Shown piece by piece: positions 1 to 8,120 of a stretch of DNA of 64,000 bases. The position numbers and the translations under genes are program-made. The notes under the pieces were generated by a model. That model saw nothing but the letters and a program-made list of their open reading frames with translations. It was not told where the DNA came from and did no database searches. Position 1 is the first letter of the stretch. The number at the start of each line of letters is the position of its first letter. The stretch comes from Actinospineispora eucalypti (GTDB taxonomy: Bacteria > Actinomycetota > Actinomycetes > Mycobacteriales > Pseudonocardiaceae), in the NCBI GenBank assembly GCA_014208095.1, contig JACHMT010000001.1:3241863-3305862 (forward strand), given 5' to 3'.

Positions 1-21
1 AGATCCGACGCTGGAGCAGAC

Positions 22-597
22 GTGGCGGCGAGTGAGCACCACCCCCACACCACCCGCCAGCCCACCGGTTCGGGCCAGCCGGCGGGCGATCAGACGCGGC
101 GGATGTGGCGGCTGGAGCGGGCCGAATCACTGCGGCTGCTCGGCGGCGTCGGGTTGGGGCGGGTGGTGTTCACCGAGAAAGCGATGCCGGCGATCCGCCC
201 GGTCAACCACCTCCTCGACGACGGTGGCGTGATCATCCGCACCCACCTCGGCGCGGCCGTGCTCTCCCGCCTGGGTGAGGTGGTCGCCTACCAGGCCGAC
301 CACATTGATCCCGACACCCACACTGGGTGGAGCGTCGTGGTCACCGGTGTGGCCCGCCCGGTCACCGACCCCGAGCTGATCAGCCGCTACGAACATCTGC
401 TCCAGCCGTGGATCAGTGGCCACCAGATGGACCAGGTCATCCGGATCGAACCCCAGATCGTCACCGGATACGCCCTGACCGGCCCAACCACCCATCCCGA
501 CGCCACCGGTACGGGTAGCCCGGCCGGCGCGCGCCCCACCCCGAACGCATCCCACGACGCCGGCGGTGAGACCAACGGCGGCGGGCCGGGACAATGA
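22..597 (+). CDS. PPOX-class (pyridoxamine 5'-phosphate oxidase-like) flavin protein
   Basis: This 191-residue protein has a central region (about residues 28-150) typical of small split-barrel flavin-binding proteins of the pyridoxamine 5'-phosphate oxidase-like superfamily. Visible signs are an early RPVNHLLDDG segment, a RTHLGAAVLS strand-helix and a VVVTGVARPV strand. Such proteins bind FMN or F420 and reduce varied substrates; the substrate cannot be read here. The N-terminal ~27 residues and the Gly/Pro/Ala-rich tail after ~155 look disordered. A GTG at 22 gives the longest frame; an ATG at 103 (MWRLERAESL) is the more domain-like start. A comparable gene (Rv0080) neighbours the hypoxia locus that the right side of this window resembles, but here it lies 50 kb away. 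Confidence 0.75.
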   Translation: MAASEHHPHTTRQPTGSGQPAGDQTRRMWRLERAESLRLLGGVGLGRVVFTEKAMPAIRPVNHLLDDGGVIIRTHLGAAVLSRLGEVVAYQADHIDPDTHTGWSVVVTGVARPVTDPELISRYEHLLQPWISGHQMDQVIRIEPQIVTGYALTGPTTHPDATGTGSPAGARPTPNASHDAGGETNGGGPGQ

Positions 598-704
598 TGA
601 GCGGGACCGGTGATCAGTGGCTCGCCCCGCTGCTGTGCGCCACCCTCGCCGGGATCGCCCTGAGCAGCGTCATCCGCGAACCAGCCCGCTGGCGGCGATC
701 ATGA
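594..704 (+). CDS. Possible 36-residue single-span membrane peptide
   Basis: A short frame begins at ATGATG, overlapping the stop of the preceding flavin-protein gene by four bases, the usual sign of translational coupling. It reads M-M-S-G-T-G-D-Q-W, then a hydrophobic run of about 18 residues (LAPLLCATLAGIALSSVI), and ends in a basic tail (REPARWRRS). That is the layout of a one-span membrane peptide with a positive C-terminus. I do not recognise a family and the frame is short enough to be chance. Confidence 0.3.
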   Translation: MMSGTGDQWLAPLLCATLAGIALSSVIREPARWRRS

Positions 705-1231
705 TCACGCCAGCACCATGACGACCCGCACGACGACGAGACCGACCACTCACGTCCGAGCGCCGAGCCGCCGCCCGAGACTCCCCAAGACCGGGCGGCG
801 GCGTCGATCAGGACACGGCAACCGTATATCGATGAGCGGGCCGGCACCATTACACCCGTGTAAAGCGCCACAGGGCTTGCCGAGGGTTCGGCGGTAGCGG
901 CGGTGGCCGTGCCGGACAGGCCGCACGGCGTGCCCGGACACGCGGTGTCCGCGGCCGGACATCGCCGCTGGCGATCATGTGGCCACGCGACTCGTAGCGG
1001 CCACGCCCCCATCCCGCCGAGTCCGGCCCGCTGCGCTGGACGTGTGTCGCTGACCCGCTCCAGGAATGCGGGTGACCCCTTTCCGCTGACTGTTGCGGGG
1101 GGCAGCTTCCGGTCGGGTGAGAGGGGCTCCCGGTCGGGTGGCGCAAGATCGCACGGTTTGAGTCACGTACGAACCACTTGTACCAACGATGACGTAGATC
1201 ACGTCCAGCCGCGCAACGGGGGGTACCCGCA
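705..1231. other. Gap without a convincing gene
   Basis: I see no supported gene. Open frames here are GC-rich shadows full of Arg, Pro and Ala. The stretch probably includes the promoter of the small secreted ORF starting at 1232. Confidence 0.4.
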
Positions 1232-1420
1232 ATGTCCATACACGCAATGTCCGACCTGTTCCGCACCATCGCCGGCCTGCTCGCCTGCGCCCTCGCCACC
1301 GCCCTCGTCCTCGCGCCCCTCCTGCTACTCAGCGGTGGCACCGCCTACGCACAAGGGCCGGGCGGAGGAGGAGGTCTTGTGGCCGGACTCGGATCCGGAT
1401 CCGGACCGGGGGCCTGGTAG
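1232..1420 (+). CDS. Small putative secreted Gly-rich peptide
   Basis: This 62-residue frame starts at ATG with a purine-rich GGGGGG stretch about 10 bases upstream. Residues ~10-34 are strongly hydrophobic and are followed by A-Y-A before a Gln, a good signal-peptidase I site. The mature part would be only ~22 residues, almost all Gly, Ser, Ala and Pro. A second in-frame ATG five codons downstream is also possible. I do not recognise it. The signal-peptide shape is seen in the sequence; that the gene is real is inference. Confidence 0.35.
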   Translation: MSIHAMSDLFRTIAGLLACALATALVLAPLLLLSGGTAYAQGPGGGGGLVAGLGSGSGPGAW

Positions 1421-2495
1421 GTGGGCTACCAGGGGTAGGAGGGTAGATCTCTTAGGAGGCAAGCTGGTGGGCGGTACACCCCCAGCGACGACCACCGAAG
1501 ACGGCTCAGGAGTCGCGCGACATCCCCCGCGGAATCCAGCGGGGGATGTCCCCTGTCCAAGGGCCTGGCTCGCGTCACGATCAACAGGCGTGCCGGAACT
1601 CGCGCTGATGACCGTGACCGGCCCGCCGGTCGCGGAGATCGCCGAGGCGATGGGGTCCCGGTTCGGGATGCGGGCTGCGGGTGGCGTGGCGGCGTGCGTT
1701 GGGCTGGTCGCGGTGGCGGTTGGCGCGGGAGTGCAACCAGCGCTACCCCGACGCGGGGATGACCCAGCCGGGCGATCTGGTCGAGTAGTTCGGGCGAGGG
1801 CGGCGGCGCGCTCTCGATCAGGCGACGAACACCCCGTCGGTGCTGCGCGGGCTGGTGGGGCCGGGTGGGTCCGCGCGGTGGGAGGACGCCCCGGCCAGCG
1901 CCCGGCACCGGTTGCTGGCGCTGATCCTCGCCCCGGAGTGGCTCGGGGAGCTTCAGTTGCTCCGTTCGCCCAACAGCGGCGGTCGCGACGGCTGCCCCGC
2001 GAAGGACCCGGTTACTTGGCGGCGCAACGACCGGCCAGTCGACTCCCCGGCCGCGGTCGCCTGACCGGGGACCGGGCGTCGCTGTCCGGTGACAGGTATC
2101 TTGGCCCGGCTAGTGCGTCTGACCTGCGCGGGCCGTTTAGCATGGCACAACAGTGATCGACGGCGTGGCATCGAAGTTTGCCCGCCGGGTGCGTGGGGCA
2201 GGGTTGTGCCAGTCGTTTTGGCCCGGCATGTCACATTGACACGGCGGAACACGGTCCCGTCCCGGGAGTTCGCCCGCCGTCGCCGGTCGCCGGTGGCGAT
2301 GGTGTGCCGTTCCTAGATGGCCTGCAGCGGCGGGGCGCACGGCATCCGCGGCGGCGGCCCGGGCTTACTTGTGCCGGGTGTGCCGGGGGAGGGCGCTGGA
2401 CACCCCGGGTCGACCGGACCGTGTGGGGGGCCTGCCGCTGTGCGGCCCGTACCACGAGCGCCAGCAGGGGCGCGGATATCGTTCACGGGCTGTTC
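1421..2495. other. Non-coding or decayed region
   Basis: No intact gene is supported. On the plus strand, about 1620-2010, a frame reads like decayed protein (WRLARECNQRYPDAGM, a TAG stop at 1786, then APASARHRLLALILAPEWLG in the same frame). Around 2340-2510 another frame holds a CxxC...CGxxH pattern (YLCRVCRGRAL, then LPLCGPYHERQQ) resembling a small zinc-finger remnant. I recognise neither family. Confidence 0.35.
1519..1550. repeat. Perfect 12-bp inverted repeat (hairpin)
   Basis: GACATCCCCCGC (1519-1530) is followed after eight bases by its exact complement GCGGGGGATGTC (1539-1550). No T-run follows, so it is not a typical intrinsic terminator. It lies in a non-coding stretch and could be a transposon end, a recombination site or an RNA hairpin. 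Confidence 0.6.
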
Positions 2496-4025
2496 TCAAT
2501 GTACTTCGAGGTGGATCGGGCGTTCGGAGGGTAGGGGGGCGGCCCGGGGGATCTGGTCGGTGGTTTGGTCGAGCGGTGTGGCGCGGCCGAGGTCGACCCG
2601 GATCGGCAGTCGGCCGTCGTGGTTGGCGCGCACCGACCGCTGGGAGCTTGTCCCGTCGGTCGAGGTGGCTATCACGTGGTAGGTCTGGTCGGGGTGGAAG
2701 TTGTCCGGGGTGAGCATCTGGACCACCCCGGAACCGTGCAGGGTGAGTGCCCGCCCGTCGGCGCGGGCGCTGGTGACCTCGAGGAACTCCGGGTGCGCGC
2801 GGTGCACTTCGAAGTTGTAGCCCCATACCGAGAAGTCCGTGATCACCGTGCGGTAGTTGAACCGCTCCGGTGTCTTGACACCGCGGTCGAACGCCGTGTT
2901 GGCCAGCGGCACGATGTCCTGCGCGTATACCCGGTGGTTGTTGCCGCCGTGCACGCCGGGGTACTGCACCCGGGTTTCGGCGATGCCCCGGTCGCGCAGT
3001 GTGCGGGCGTGTTTGTCGTACTGGTAGGCGATCAGCCGTTCGCCGCCGCCGGCGCCGGGGTTGGTGGCGGCGGGATAGCGGCGGCAGTCCGGGGCGAGTA
3101 GCGAGGTCGGTGGCAGGCAGCCGTCACCGGAGCTAGACAGCACCGGCAGGTCGATGCCCACCAGGTTGGACACCAGGTCTCTCGGGTTGCGCCCGTGCCA
3201 GTCGGGCGAGTTGGTGGCGCCGGTGCCGTAGCCCTGGTCGCGCCAGTAGCCGATGCCTTCCCAGGCGGGCCGCAGCACCGGGTCGTCGGTGACGTCGAGT
3301 AGCCCGCTCACCGAGGCGGCCAGCGCGTACCGGTCCGGGTGCAGCATGCCCTGCAGGTAGGCGGCGACCCCGCCCATGGAAAACCCGGCCACGGCCCGCC
3401 CGGCCCGGTCGGCACGGGCGTGAAACAGCGCCTCGACCAGCGGGTAGAGCTCCTTGTGCAGGTAGCTGTCCATGGGCAGCTCCCGCGCGGTCAGCGGGTG
3501 CGCGCCGGGCAGACCGTTGGGGCGGCCGTCGATCCAGGCGCAGGTCTGGCAGATCGACTCGCCGGGGTCGGTGTCCGGCGAGACCACCAGGAAGTGCGCC
3601 CGGTCGGCCTGCGAGCCGAACTCGAAGATGTCGGTCTGCACCGCCCCGCCGCCGGGGCCGATCTCCTTCGCCAGCAGGTCGTTGTTCAGCACCGGCCGCA
3701 GCGCCGGGTTGTCCAACGCCGGGACCACCGTGCCGTGCAGGTAGTACAGCACCGGCCAGCGTTTGCCGTCGGTGGCGTAACCGGCGGGCAGGTTGACCCG
3801 GTTGGTGATCCGCCGGTGCAGCAGCGGGCTGTTGAACACCAGGTCGAGCACCTTCGGGTCATCCCCGTGCCGGGCGAGTCGGACGCCCCAGTCCCGAAAC
3901 GGCCCGGGCAGTGCCGACACGTCCGGCCGGGAAGGTTCGCCGGCCGCGGCGAACGAGACCAGCCCCGTGGTCAGGACAGCCGCAACGACACCAACGATGA
4001 TCGCGATCCTCGATATGCCCCGCAC
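2496..4025 (-). CDS. Secreted alpha/beta-hydrolase (esterase/mycolyltransferase-like fold)
   Basis: A GTG at 4025 is preferred because GGGGAGGG sits about eight bases upstream; an upstream TTG at 4076 would add 17 residues. The ~509-residue product begins with a signal peptide or membrane anchor (IAIIVGVVAAVLTTGLVSFAAA). The hydrolase core has a WPVLYYLHGT strand, which forms the oxyanion region, the nucleophile motif AGFSMGGVAAY and a late GVHGGNNHRV histidine segment. This is the layout of esterase-D/antigen-85-like enzymes that cleave or transfer acyl groups outside the cell. The last ~110 residues (after FSVWGYNFEVHR) form an extra beta-rich domain. Substrate unknown. It stands alone on the minus strand. 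Confidence 0.8.
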   Translation of the reverse strand: MRGISRIAIIVGVVAAVLTTGLVSFAAAGEPSRPDVSALPGPFRDWGVRLARHGDDPKVLDLVFNSPLLHRRITNRVNLPAGYATDGKRWPVLYYLHGTVVPALDNPALRPVLNNDLLAKEIGPGGGAVQTDIFEFGSQADRAHFLVVSPDTDPGESICQTCAWIDGRPNGLPGAHPLTARELPMDSYLHKELYPLVEALFHARADRAGRAVAGFSMGGVAAYLQGMLHPDRYALAASVSGLLDVTDDPVLRPAWEGIGYWRDQGYGTGATNSPDWHGRNPRDLVSNLVGIDLPVLSSSGDGCLPPTSLLAPDCRRYPAATNPGAGGGERLIAYQYDKHARTLRDRGIAETRVQYPGVHGGNNHRVYAQDIVPLANTAFDRGVKTPERFNYRTVITDFSVWGYNFEVHRAHPEFLEVTSARADGRALTLHGSGVVQMLTPDNFHPDQTYHVIATSTDGTSSQRSVRANHDGRLPIRVDLGRATPLDQTTDQIPRAAPLPSERPIHLEVH

Positions 4026-4457
4026 GCGCCAAGCCCTCCCCGACCGACAACCTGAACGCTGTAGCTGCCAGATCAACCGGGCTTGCCGCCGTCAGGTTAC
4101 GCCAAATGGTCTACTTATTTCATCTATCAGCCGGGCGTGGAACGGCACGAAGCCGAACAGCGCGGCGTTGAGGGCGACTGCCCCGGTTGTCCGGCCCGGT
4201 CACCCGCTGGGGAAGATCTTGATCTTAAATTTGGACGCCGGGCCGTCACAGAGATCAGAAACGGGCTAACTGGCACCGGGCTGTCTTACGTGTCGCGGGA
4301 CAGTCGCGCCCGGGCCGCGGCGGTTGCGTTCCCCCGCTGGTCGAGTCGTGTCTCAGTCCAAGATCGCGGAACCGCGGCCTGTCGGAGTATGGCGACCACC
4401 TCACGCGGGCGGACGAGACACCCGGCCGTGTTCTTAGTAGATCGTTAACATTGCGCG
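4026..4457. other. Intergenic region between divergent genes
   Basis: This stretch separates the minus-strand esterase from the plus-strand small protein. It is AT-richer near 4105-4125 and 4215-4235, fitting promoters for both. I see no gene or clear operator. Confidence 0.4.
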
Positions 4458-4718
4458 ATGGACGGACCAGATGGTACATCGCCCCGTCGGCAGCGCGGAG
4501 GGTTTCCCCGGCGCGTGCAGGTGCCGATCGAACTGGCCCCGAGTGAGCATCGGCGGCTCGCGGCGTGGTGTCGCGGTCTGGCGACCGACCTGGAGGTCCG
4601 GGCGGTTTCCGTGGGCGAGGTGGTCGAAACGATGATCGACCTGGTTCTGACCGATCCGCGCACAGCCGGTGCCGTCCGCCAGCGACTCACGAGCCCGGAG
4701 CCGCCCGGCAAGTTGTGA
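4458..4718 (+). CDS. Small possible ribbon-helix-helix-like protein
   Basis: The 86-residue product has a basic N-terminus (RRQRGGFPRRVQ), then a strand-like VQVPIELAPSEHRRLAAWC, then helices ending TDPRTAGAVRQRL. The strand-helix-helix order and the V-x-I-x-L-x-P-x-E-H start resemble small actinobacterial ribbon-helix-helix proteins often carried by integrative elements. No catalytic residues are seen. The start ATG has no strong ribosome-binding site. It stands alone; the family call is an inference from shape. Confidence 0.5.
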   Translation: MDGPDGTSPRRQRGGFPRRVQVPIELAPSEHRRLAAWCRGLATDLEVRAVSVGEVVETMIDLVLTDPRTAGAVRQRLTSPEPPGKL

Positions 4719-4856
4719 GTTCGACCATCTCCGGCCATGCCACTCGGGTCGGCACGCTGTGCCAATCTGACGTTCAGAAATGGGTGGTGGCCTCGGCGTG
4801 CACGTTGCCGTGCAGAGACGGCGCCCCGCGGATGGCCCCAACAGCAAGATCGACGC

Positions 4857-5324
4857 TTAGCGGGGGGTGTCCAGGGCGGCGGCGAGCAGATCCAGTGACG
4901 CGAGTAGCTCGTCGCGGTTCACCACGGGCAGATAGCCGATCATGTCGAGGTGGGTGAACGCCGACCAGTCGTAGGTCTGGCTGACCTCGGTGCGACCGTG
5001 GGCGAGCGGCGTGAGCCGGTAGACGTAGGTGTGCCCGGCCGGTTCGGCGCCGGGCTCCGAGGGAGCCCAGCCGAGCGCGCGGTCCGGCTCGTACACCACC
5101 ACGTGGTTCTCCACCTGGTGGTCACCCATGATCGGGTTGTACATGTTCATCACGAACACCGCGCCCACCCGGTCCAGCCTGGCGTGGTCGGCGGAGCCTC
5201 GGACCATGCCGCTGGTGTCCAGCGCCTGATGGTTCTCGGCGTTGGCCAGGAACGCGAAGACCCGCTTGGCCGGCGCGTCGATCGCCCGGCTCACCCGGAT
5301 CAGGCGAGAGTCATCGGACACCAC
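4857..5324 (-). CDS. SRPBCC (START/Bet v1-like) family protein
   Basis: The frame is open to 5402, but a GTG at 5324 (MVSDDSRLIRVSR) has GGGGAG about six bases upstream and starts exactly where the domain does. The ~155-residue product is a single helix-grip domain: RVSRAIDAPAKRVFAFLANAE is the classic first strand and helix of polyketide-cyclase/START-like proteins, and the TYVYRLTPL plus TEVSQTYDWS strands follow. These proteins bind hydrophobic ligands in a cavity; the ligand cannot be told. It is monocistronic. Confidence 0.75.
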   Translation of the reverse strand: MVSDDSRLIRVSRAIDAPAKRVFAFLANAENHQALDTSGMVRGSADHARLDRVGAVFVMNMYNPIMGDHQVENHVVVYEPDRALGWAPSEPGAEPAGHTYVYRLTPLAHGRTEVSQTYDWSAFTHLDMIGYLPVVNRDELLASLDLLAAALDTPR

Positions 5325-5641
5325 TCTGCTCCCCTCGTGCGGGCATGGGCACACCCGAGTAATCGGACCCGGCGGCCGCCCGAAAATCATCGTGGCCGTC
5401 ACATATCAGTCCCGGCTCATCAGGTTCGGACCCCACGGGTAGCCCGAAGACCACCGACAGAGGGGGACGGCATAGACGGCGTCAACCTGAGTCAAGATCA
5501 TCCGGCCGTTTCGCGCAAAGCATGCCAGAGCCAGAACTCGCGCTTGTCATCACTCAGGACTTGCTCGACGACGACCGGTAGCTCCTCCCCGGAAGGTGGT
5601 ATTGCGATCTCTCACAGGCTCCGAGCTTGCACAGGCTCGGG

Positions 5642-6154
5642 TTAGTCGGCGTAGGTGGTGAACGCGAGTGGTGAGCAGGCTCGCAGGTCCCAGCGATTTT
5701 CGGCGAACAGCGCGGCCGCCACGGCCTGCTCGGTGCCGGTGGCGCGCGAACCGAGCAGGGCCGGCGCCACGTCCAACGAGGTCAACAACCGCCGTGTCCG
5801 CCGCCGCGGGGGCGTGTGGCCTGAGCGGGGCAGGATCTCACCGATCCGCCCGACCATGCTCGCCAACACGCGCGGTTGCCCCGCCTCGATGGTGGGTTGG
5901 TAGCCCAGCGGCACGGCTTCGGTGATGGTGACGTGCGCCTCCTCAAGCACCAGCCGCCGCAAACTCGCCGCGAGATCGTGATCGCGGTGTTGCGGCGGGC
6001 CGCCGGGTAGTCGATACACCCCGTCACCGTCGTCGTGCAGCAGCACCCGACCCGCGTAGTCGAGCAGCCACCCGGACACCCATGCCACCGTGATGTCGGC
6101 TGGTACCGGCCCCGGACGCCAGCGAGCACCGTCCCCATCGTCCCCCGCGATCAC
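5642..6154 (-). CDS. Nudix-like protein with degenerate Nudix box
   Basis: From a GTG at 6154 the product is ~170 residues. Residues ~25-80 read GWLLDYAGRVLLHDDGDGVYRLPGG followed by a helix ending RRLVLEEAHV. This is the fold of the Nudix hydrolase core, G-x5-E-x7-R-E-x2-E-E, but the first two acidic positions are lost (GGPPQHRDHD; RLVLEE instead of REVLEE). Metal-dependent hydrolase activity is therefore doubtful. The C-terminal half has no recognised domain. Longer starts up to 6346 are open but Arg-rich. Nudix proteins occur as accessory genes of actinomycete integrative elements, which suits the mosaic surroundings. Confidence 0.6.
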   Translation of the reverse strand: MIAGDDGDGARWRPGPVPADITVAWVSGWLLDYAGRVLLHDDGDGVYRLPGGPPQHRDHDLAASLRRLVLEEAHVTITEAVPLGYQPTIEAGQPRVLASMVGRIGEILPRSGHTPPRRRTRRLLTSLDVAPALLGSRATGTEQAVAAALFAENRWDLRACSPLAFTTYAD

Positions 6155-6895
6155 GAGCGCGACGATAGCCCGCCCTGGCCGCGGTGCATGCCGATCAGCC
6201 GGGCGCCGCGCCGCCCCATCCGGGTGTTTCCTCGGCCGCACGCGGCACGAACTTCGCCGGGTCAAAAGCGAAGTCTTGAACGCGACCGCCCCGCACACGG
6301 GGGCAGCCGGGATCGGTGTCCCCGCGCGCGCTCTCAGCGGCACCATGTACGTCCCCGCTACGGGCGGCTGGTCGCCAAGACGGCCAGGTTCCTGGCGGGC
6401 CGGGGCACACGTCCGTCCGCATCGTTCCCGGACCGGGTGCCAGCGGCGCCCCCACGGCGGCCAACAGCGGTGAAGGTGCGTCGGGTGCCGCTCCGTGCGC
6501 TGGCAGGTGTCGCGTGTAGCCTGCCCTCCGCTGCGCGACGCACAGCGACCGGACGGGGTCGTCGCCTAGGAACTGTCCCCCGACTCCCCAGGCGGCGACC
6601 CCTTCCCATGCACCCCTCGCGGCGCCCCGCAGGGTGTGATGATCTAAGCAGCAGCGCACCGAAAATTCGATTCCTAGCGGTACTGAGCGCCGGGAAAGGC
6701 ACGTTCAGGTGACACCGCGGCCAGGGTCGCTGATCGACGAGAAAACGCGCTCGCCCAGCTTCGTGCTCGCGTTTCGCCGGAACCGACACGACGCCGTCGT
6801 CTGGGCACACGCATCTTGCCCAGACGACGGCCTACCCCGTTCGCGGGGTCACGCCCCCCACCGGCGCGCGCTTTGCGGAACCCCGAGCCTGTGAG
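6155..6895. other. Gap without a convincing gene
   Basis: About 740 bases with only Arg/Ala-rich shadow frames on both strands. It ends at the left end of the insertion sequence. I see no promoter or remnant I can name. Confidence 0.4.
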
Positions 6896-6914
6896 TGCCG
6901 AGAACCCTGTCACG
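6896..6914 (+). repeat. IS left terminal inverted repeat
   Basis: 19 bases matching the right terminus at 16 positions, just outside the 3' end of the transposase frame. It sets the left boundary of the element. Confidence 0.7.
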
Positions 6915-7976
6915 TCATGCGACTTGCAGGTATTCGTGGATGAGGCCGCCGAGCCGGTCTCGTCGCAGCGGCCGGATTGCCGCAGTGGAGCGAGGGGAGT
7001 GCGGTCGGTGGGTGGGTGCTGAGCGAGGGCTCGATGGGGACGATGGGTGTTGTAGTGCTCGCTGTATTCGCGTAGGACCTGCGCGAGGTGGTTGGGTCCG
7101 GTGATCAGGATGTGGTCGAGGCACTCGCGTCGCAGTGTGCCGATCCAGCGTTCCGCGATCGCGTTCGCGCGCGGTGCTCGGACTGGCGTGCGGATGATGC
7201 GAACGTCTGCGCCGGCGAACACCGCATCGAAGGCAGTGGTGAACTTGCTGTCGCGGTCGCGGATCAAGAACCGAAACTGGGCGGCGCGCTCGCCGAGGTT
7301 CATGAGCAAGTTGCGTGCCTGCTGGGTGACCCACGCTCCCGTCGGGCGGGCGCTGATCCCCGCGATGTGCACCCGGCGGGTTGCGTGCTCGATCATCACG
7401 AGGATGTAGAGGCGGCGTGGGAACAACGGTATCGACATGGGCGAAGTCCACGGCGAGGATCGCGTGGGCTTGGGCGGTGAGGAACTGTCTCCAGGTTGGT
7501 CCGGACCGCTGCGAGGCGGGGTCTATCCCGGCTGCCTTGAGGATCTTCCATACCGTCGAGGCTGCGAGCTGGTGGCCGAGTCCGATGAGCTCGCCCTGGA
7601 TGCGTCGGTATCCCCAGGTCACGTTCTCTCTCGCCATCCGCGGGACCAAGGCACGCACGGTTTGGGGGATGGGTGGACGTCCTTGCCTTCGCGGATGGGT
7701 CCAGTGGCGGGCAACGAGGTGGGCATGCCAGCGCGGAGGCGTTCTCGGTGAGACCAGTCGCAGCCGGCGTAGCTGGGTGGGCGGCAGCCTGCTCAGGGAG
7801 CTGAGGAGGGCGCGGTCGACCCAGGTCAGCGTCGGGCGTGGGTTCTGTCGGCGCAGGACCGCGACCTCATGACGTAGTACGAGGATCTCCGCGTCTTTGG
7901 TCGCGCCGGACCGGGCGAGCAGTACGAGCCAGCTCAGCACTCGGGCGAGCATGAGATAGGCGAGTCGGATTGTCAC
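6915..7976 (-). pseudogene. DDE transposase/integrase-core, frameshifted
   Basis: The N-terminal part (IRLAYLMLARVLSWLVLLAR, then ...VTWGYRRIQGELIGLG and ILAVDFAHVDTV) lies in one frame. The rest of the catalytic core (RRLYILVMIEHATRRVHIAG, FLIRDRDSKFT, ANAIAERWIGTLRRECLDH) lies in another. The switch falls at ~7422-7430, where one extra T in GATACCGTTGTTCCC would explain it. A second shift near 6965-7000 returns to the first frame for the usual C-terminal RRDRLGGLIHEYLQVA. The three acidic catalytic residues (D of AVDF, D of RDRDSKF, E of IAERW) are present but split between frames, so no active enzyme is expected unless the shifts are sequence errors. Confidence 0.8.
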
Positions 7977-8051
7977 AGCGAGCGATCATGCTGATCGCCA
8001 GCGGTCGGAGGTCACGGCGGCTACGTGGCCGCGAAGGCCCTGATCAGGACA

Positions 8052-8070
8052 TGTGACACAGTTCTCGGCA
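8052..8070 (-). repeat. IS right terminal inverted repeat
   Basis: Partner of the repeat at 6896-6914; it lies ~75 bases upstream of the transposase start and defines the right end of the element. Confidence 0.7.
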
Positions 8071-8120
8071 TCCACACCGTCGGCCACCGGGTGGATCAAC
8101 GGGCAGGCTGAAGTACACGC

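Larger units (their letters stand above)
6896..8070 (-). mobile_element. IS3/IS481-group insertion sequence, ~1.18 kb, inactive
   Basis: Terminal inverted repeats bracket one transposase frame. The left end (6896-6914) is TGCCGAGAACCCTGTCACG; the right end read inward (8070-8052) is TGCCGAGAACTGTGTCACA, 16 of 19 identical. I see no target-site duplication in the flanking bases, so the insertion is old or arose by recombination. The transposase is broken by frameshifts. The size and single DDE frame fit IS481-like or IS3 orfB-like elements. Confidence 0.75.

Noticed and set aside
614..2156. Long overlapping frames on both strands at 614-1341 and 903-2156
   Set aside because: Arg/Pro/Ala-rich translations without domains, signal peptides or ribosome-binding sites; typical shadows of high-GC non-coding DNA.
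2565..3101. Plus-strand frames opposite the secreted esterase
   Set aside because: They mirror the esterase codons; the esterase has recognisable motifs and a ribosome-binding site, the opposite frames do not.
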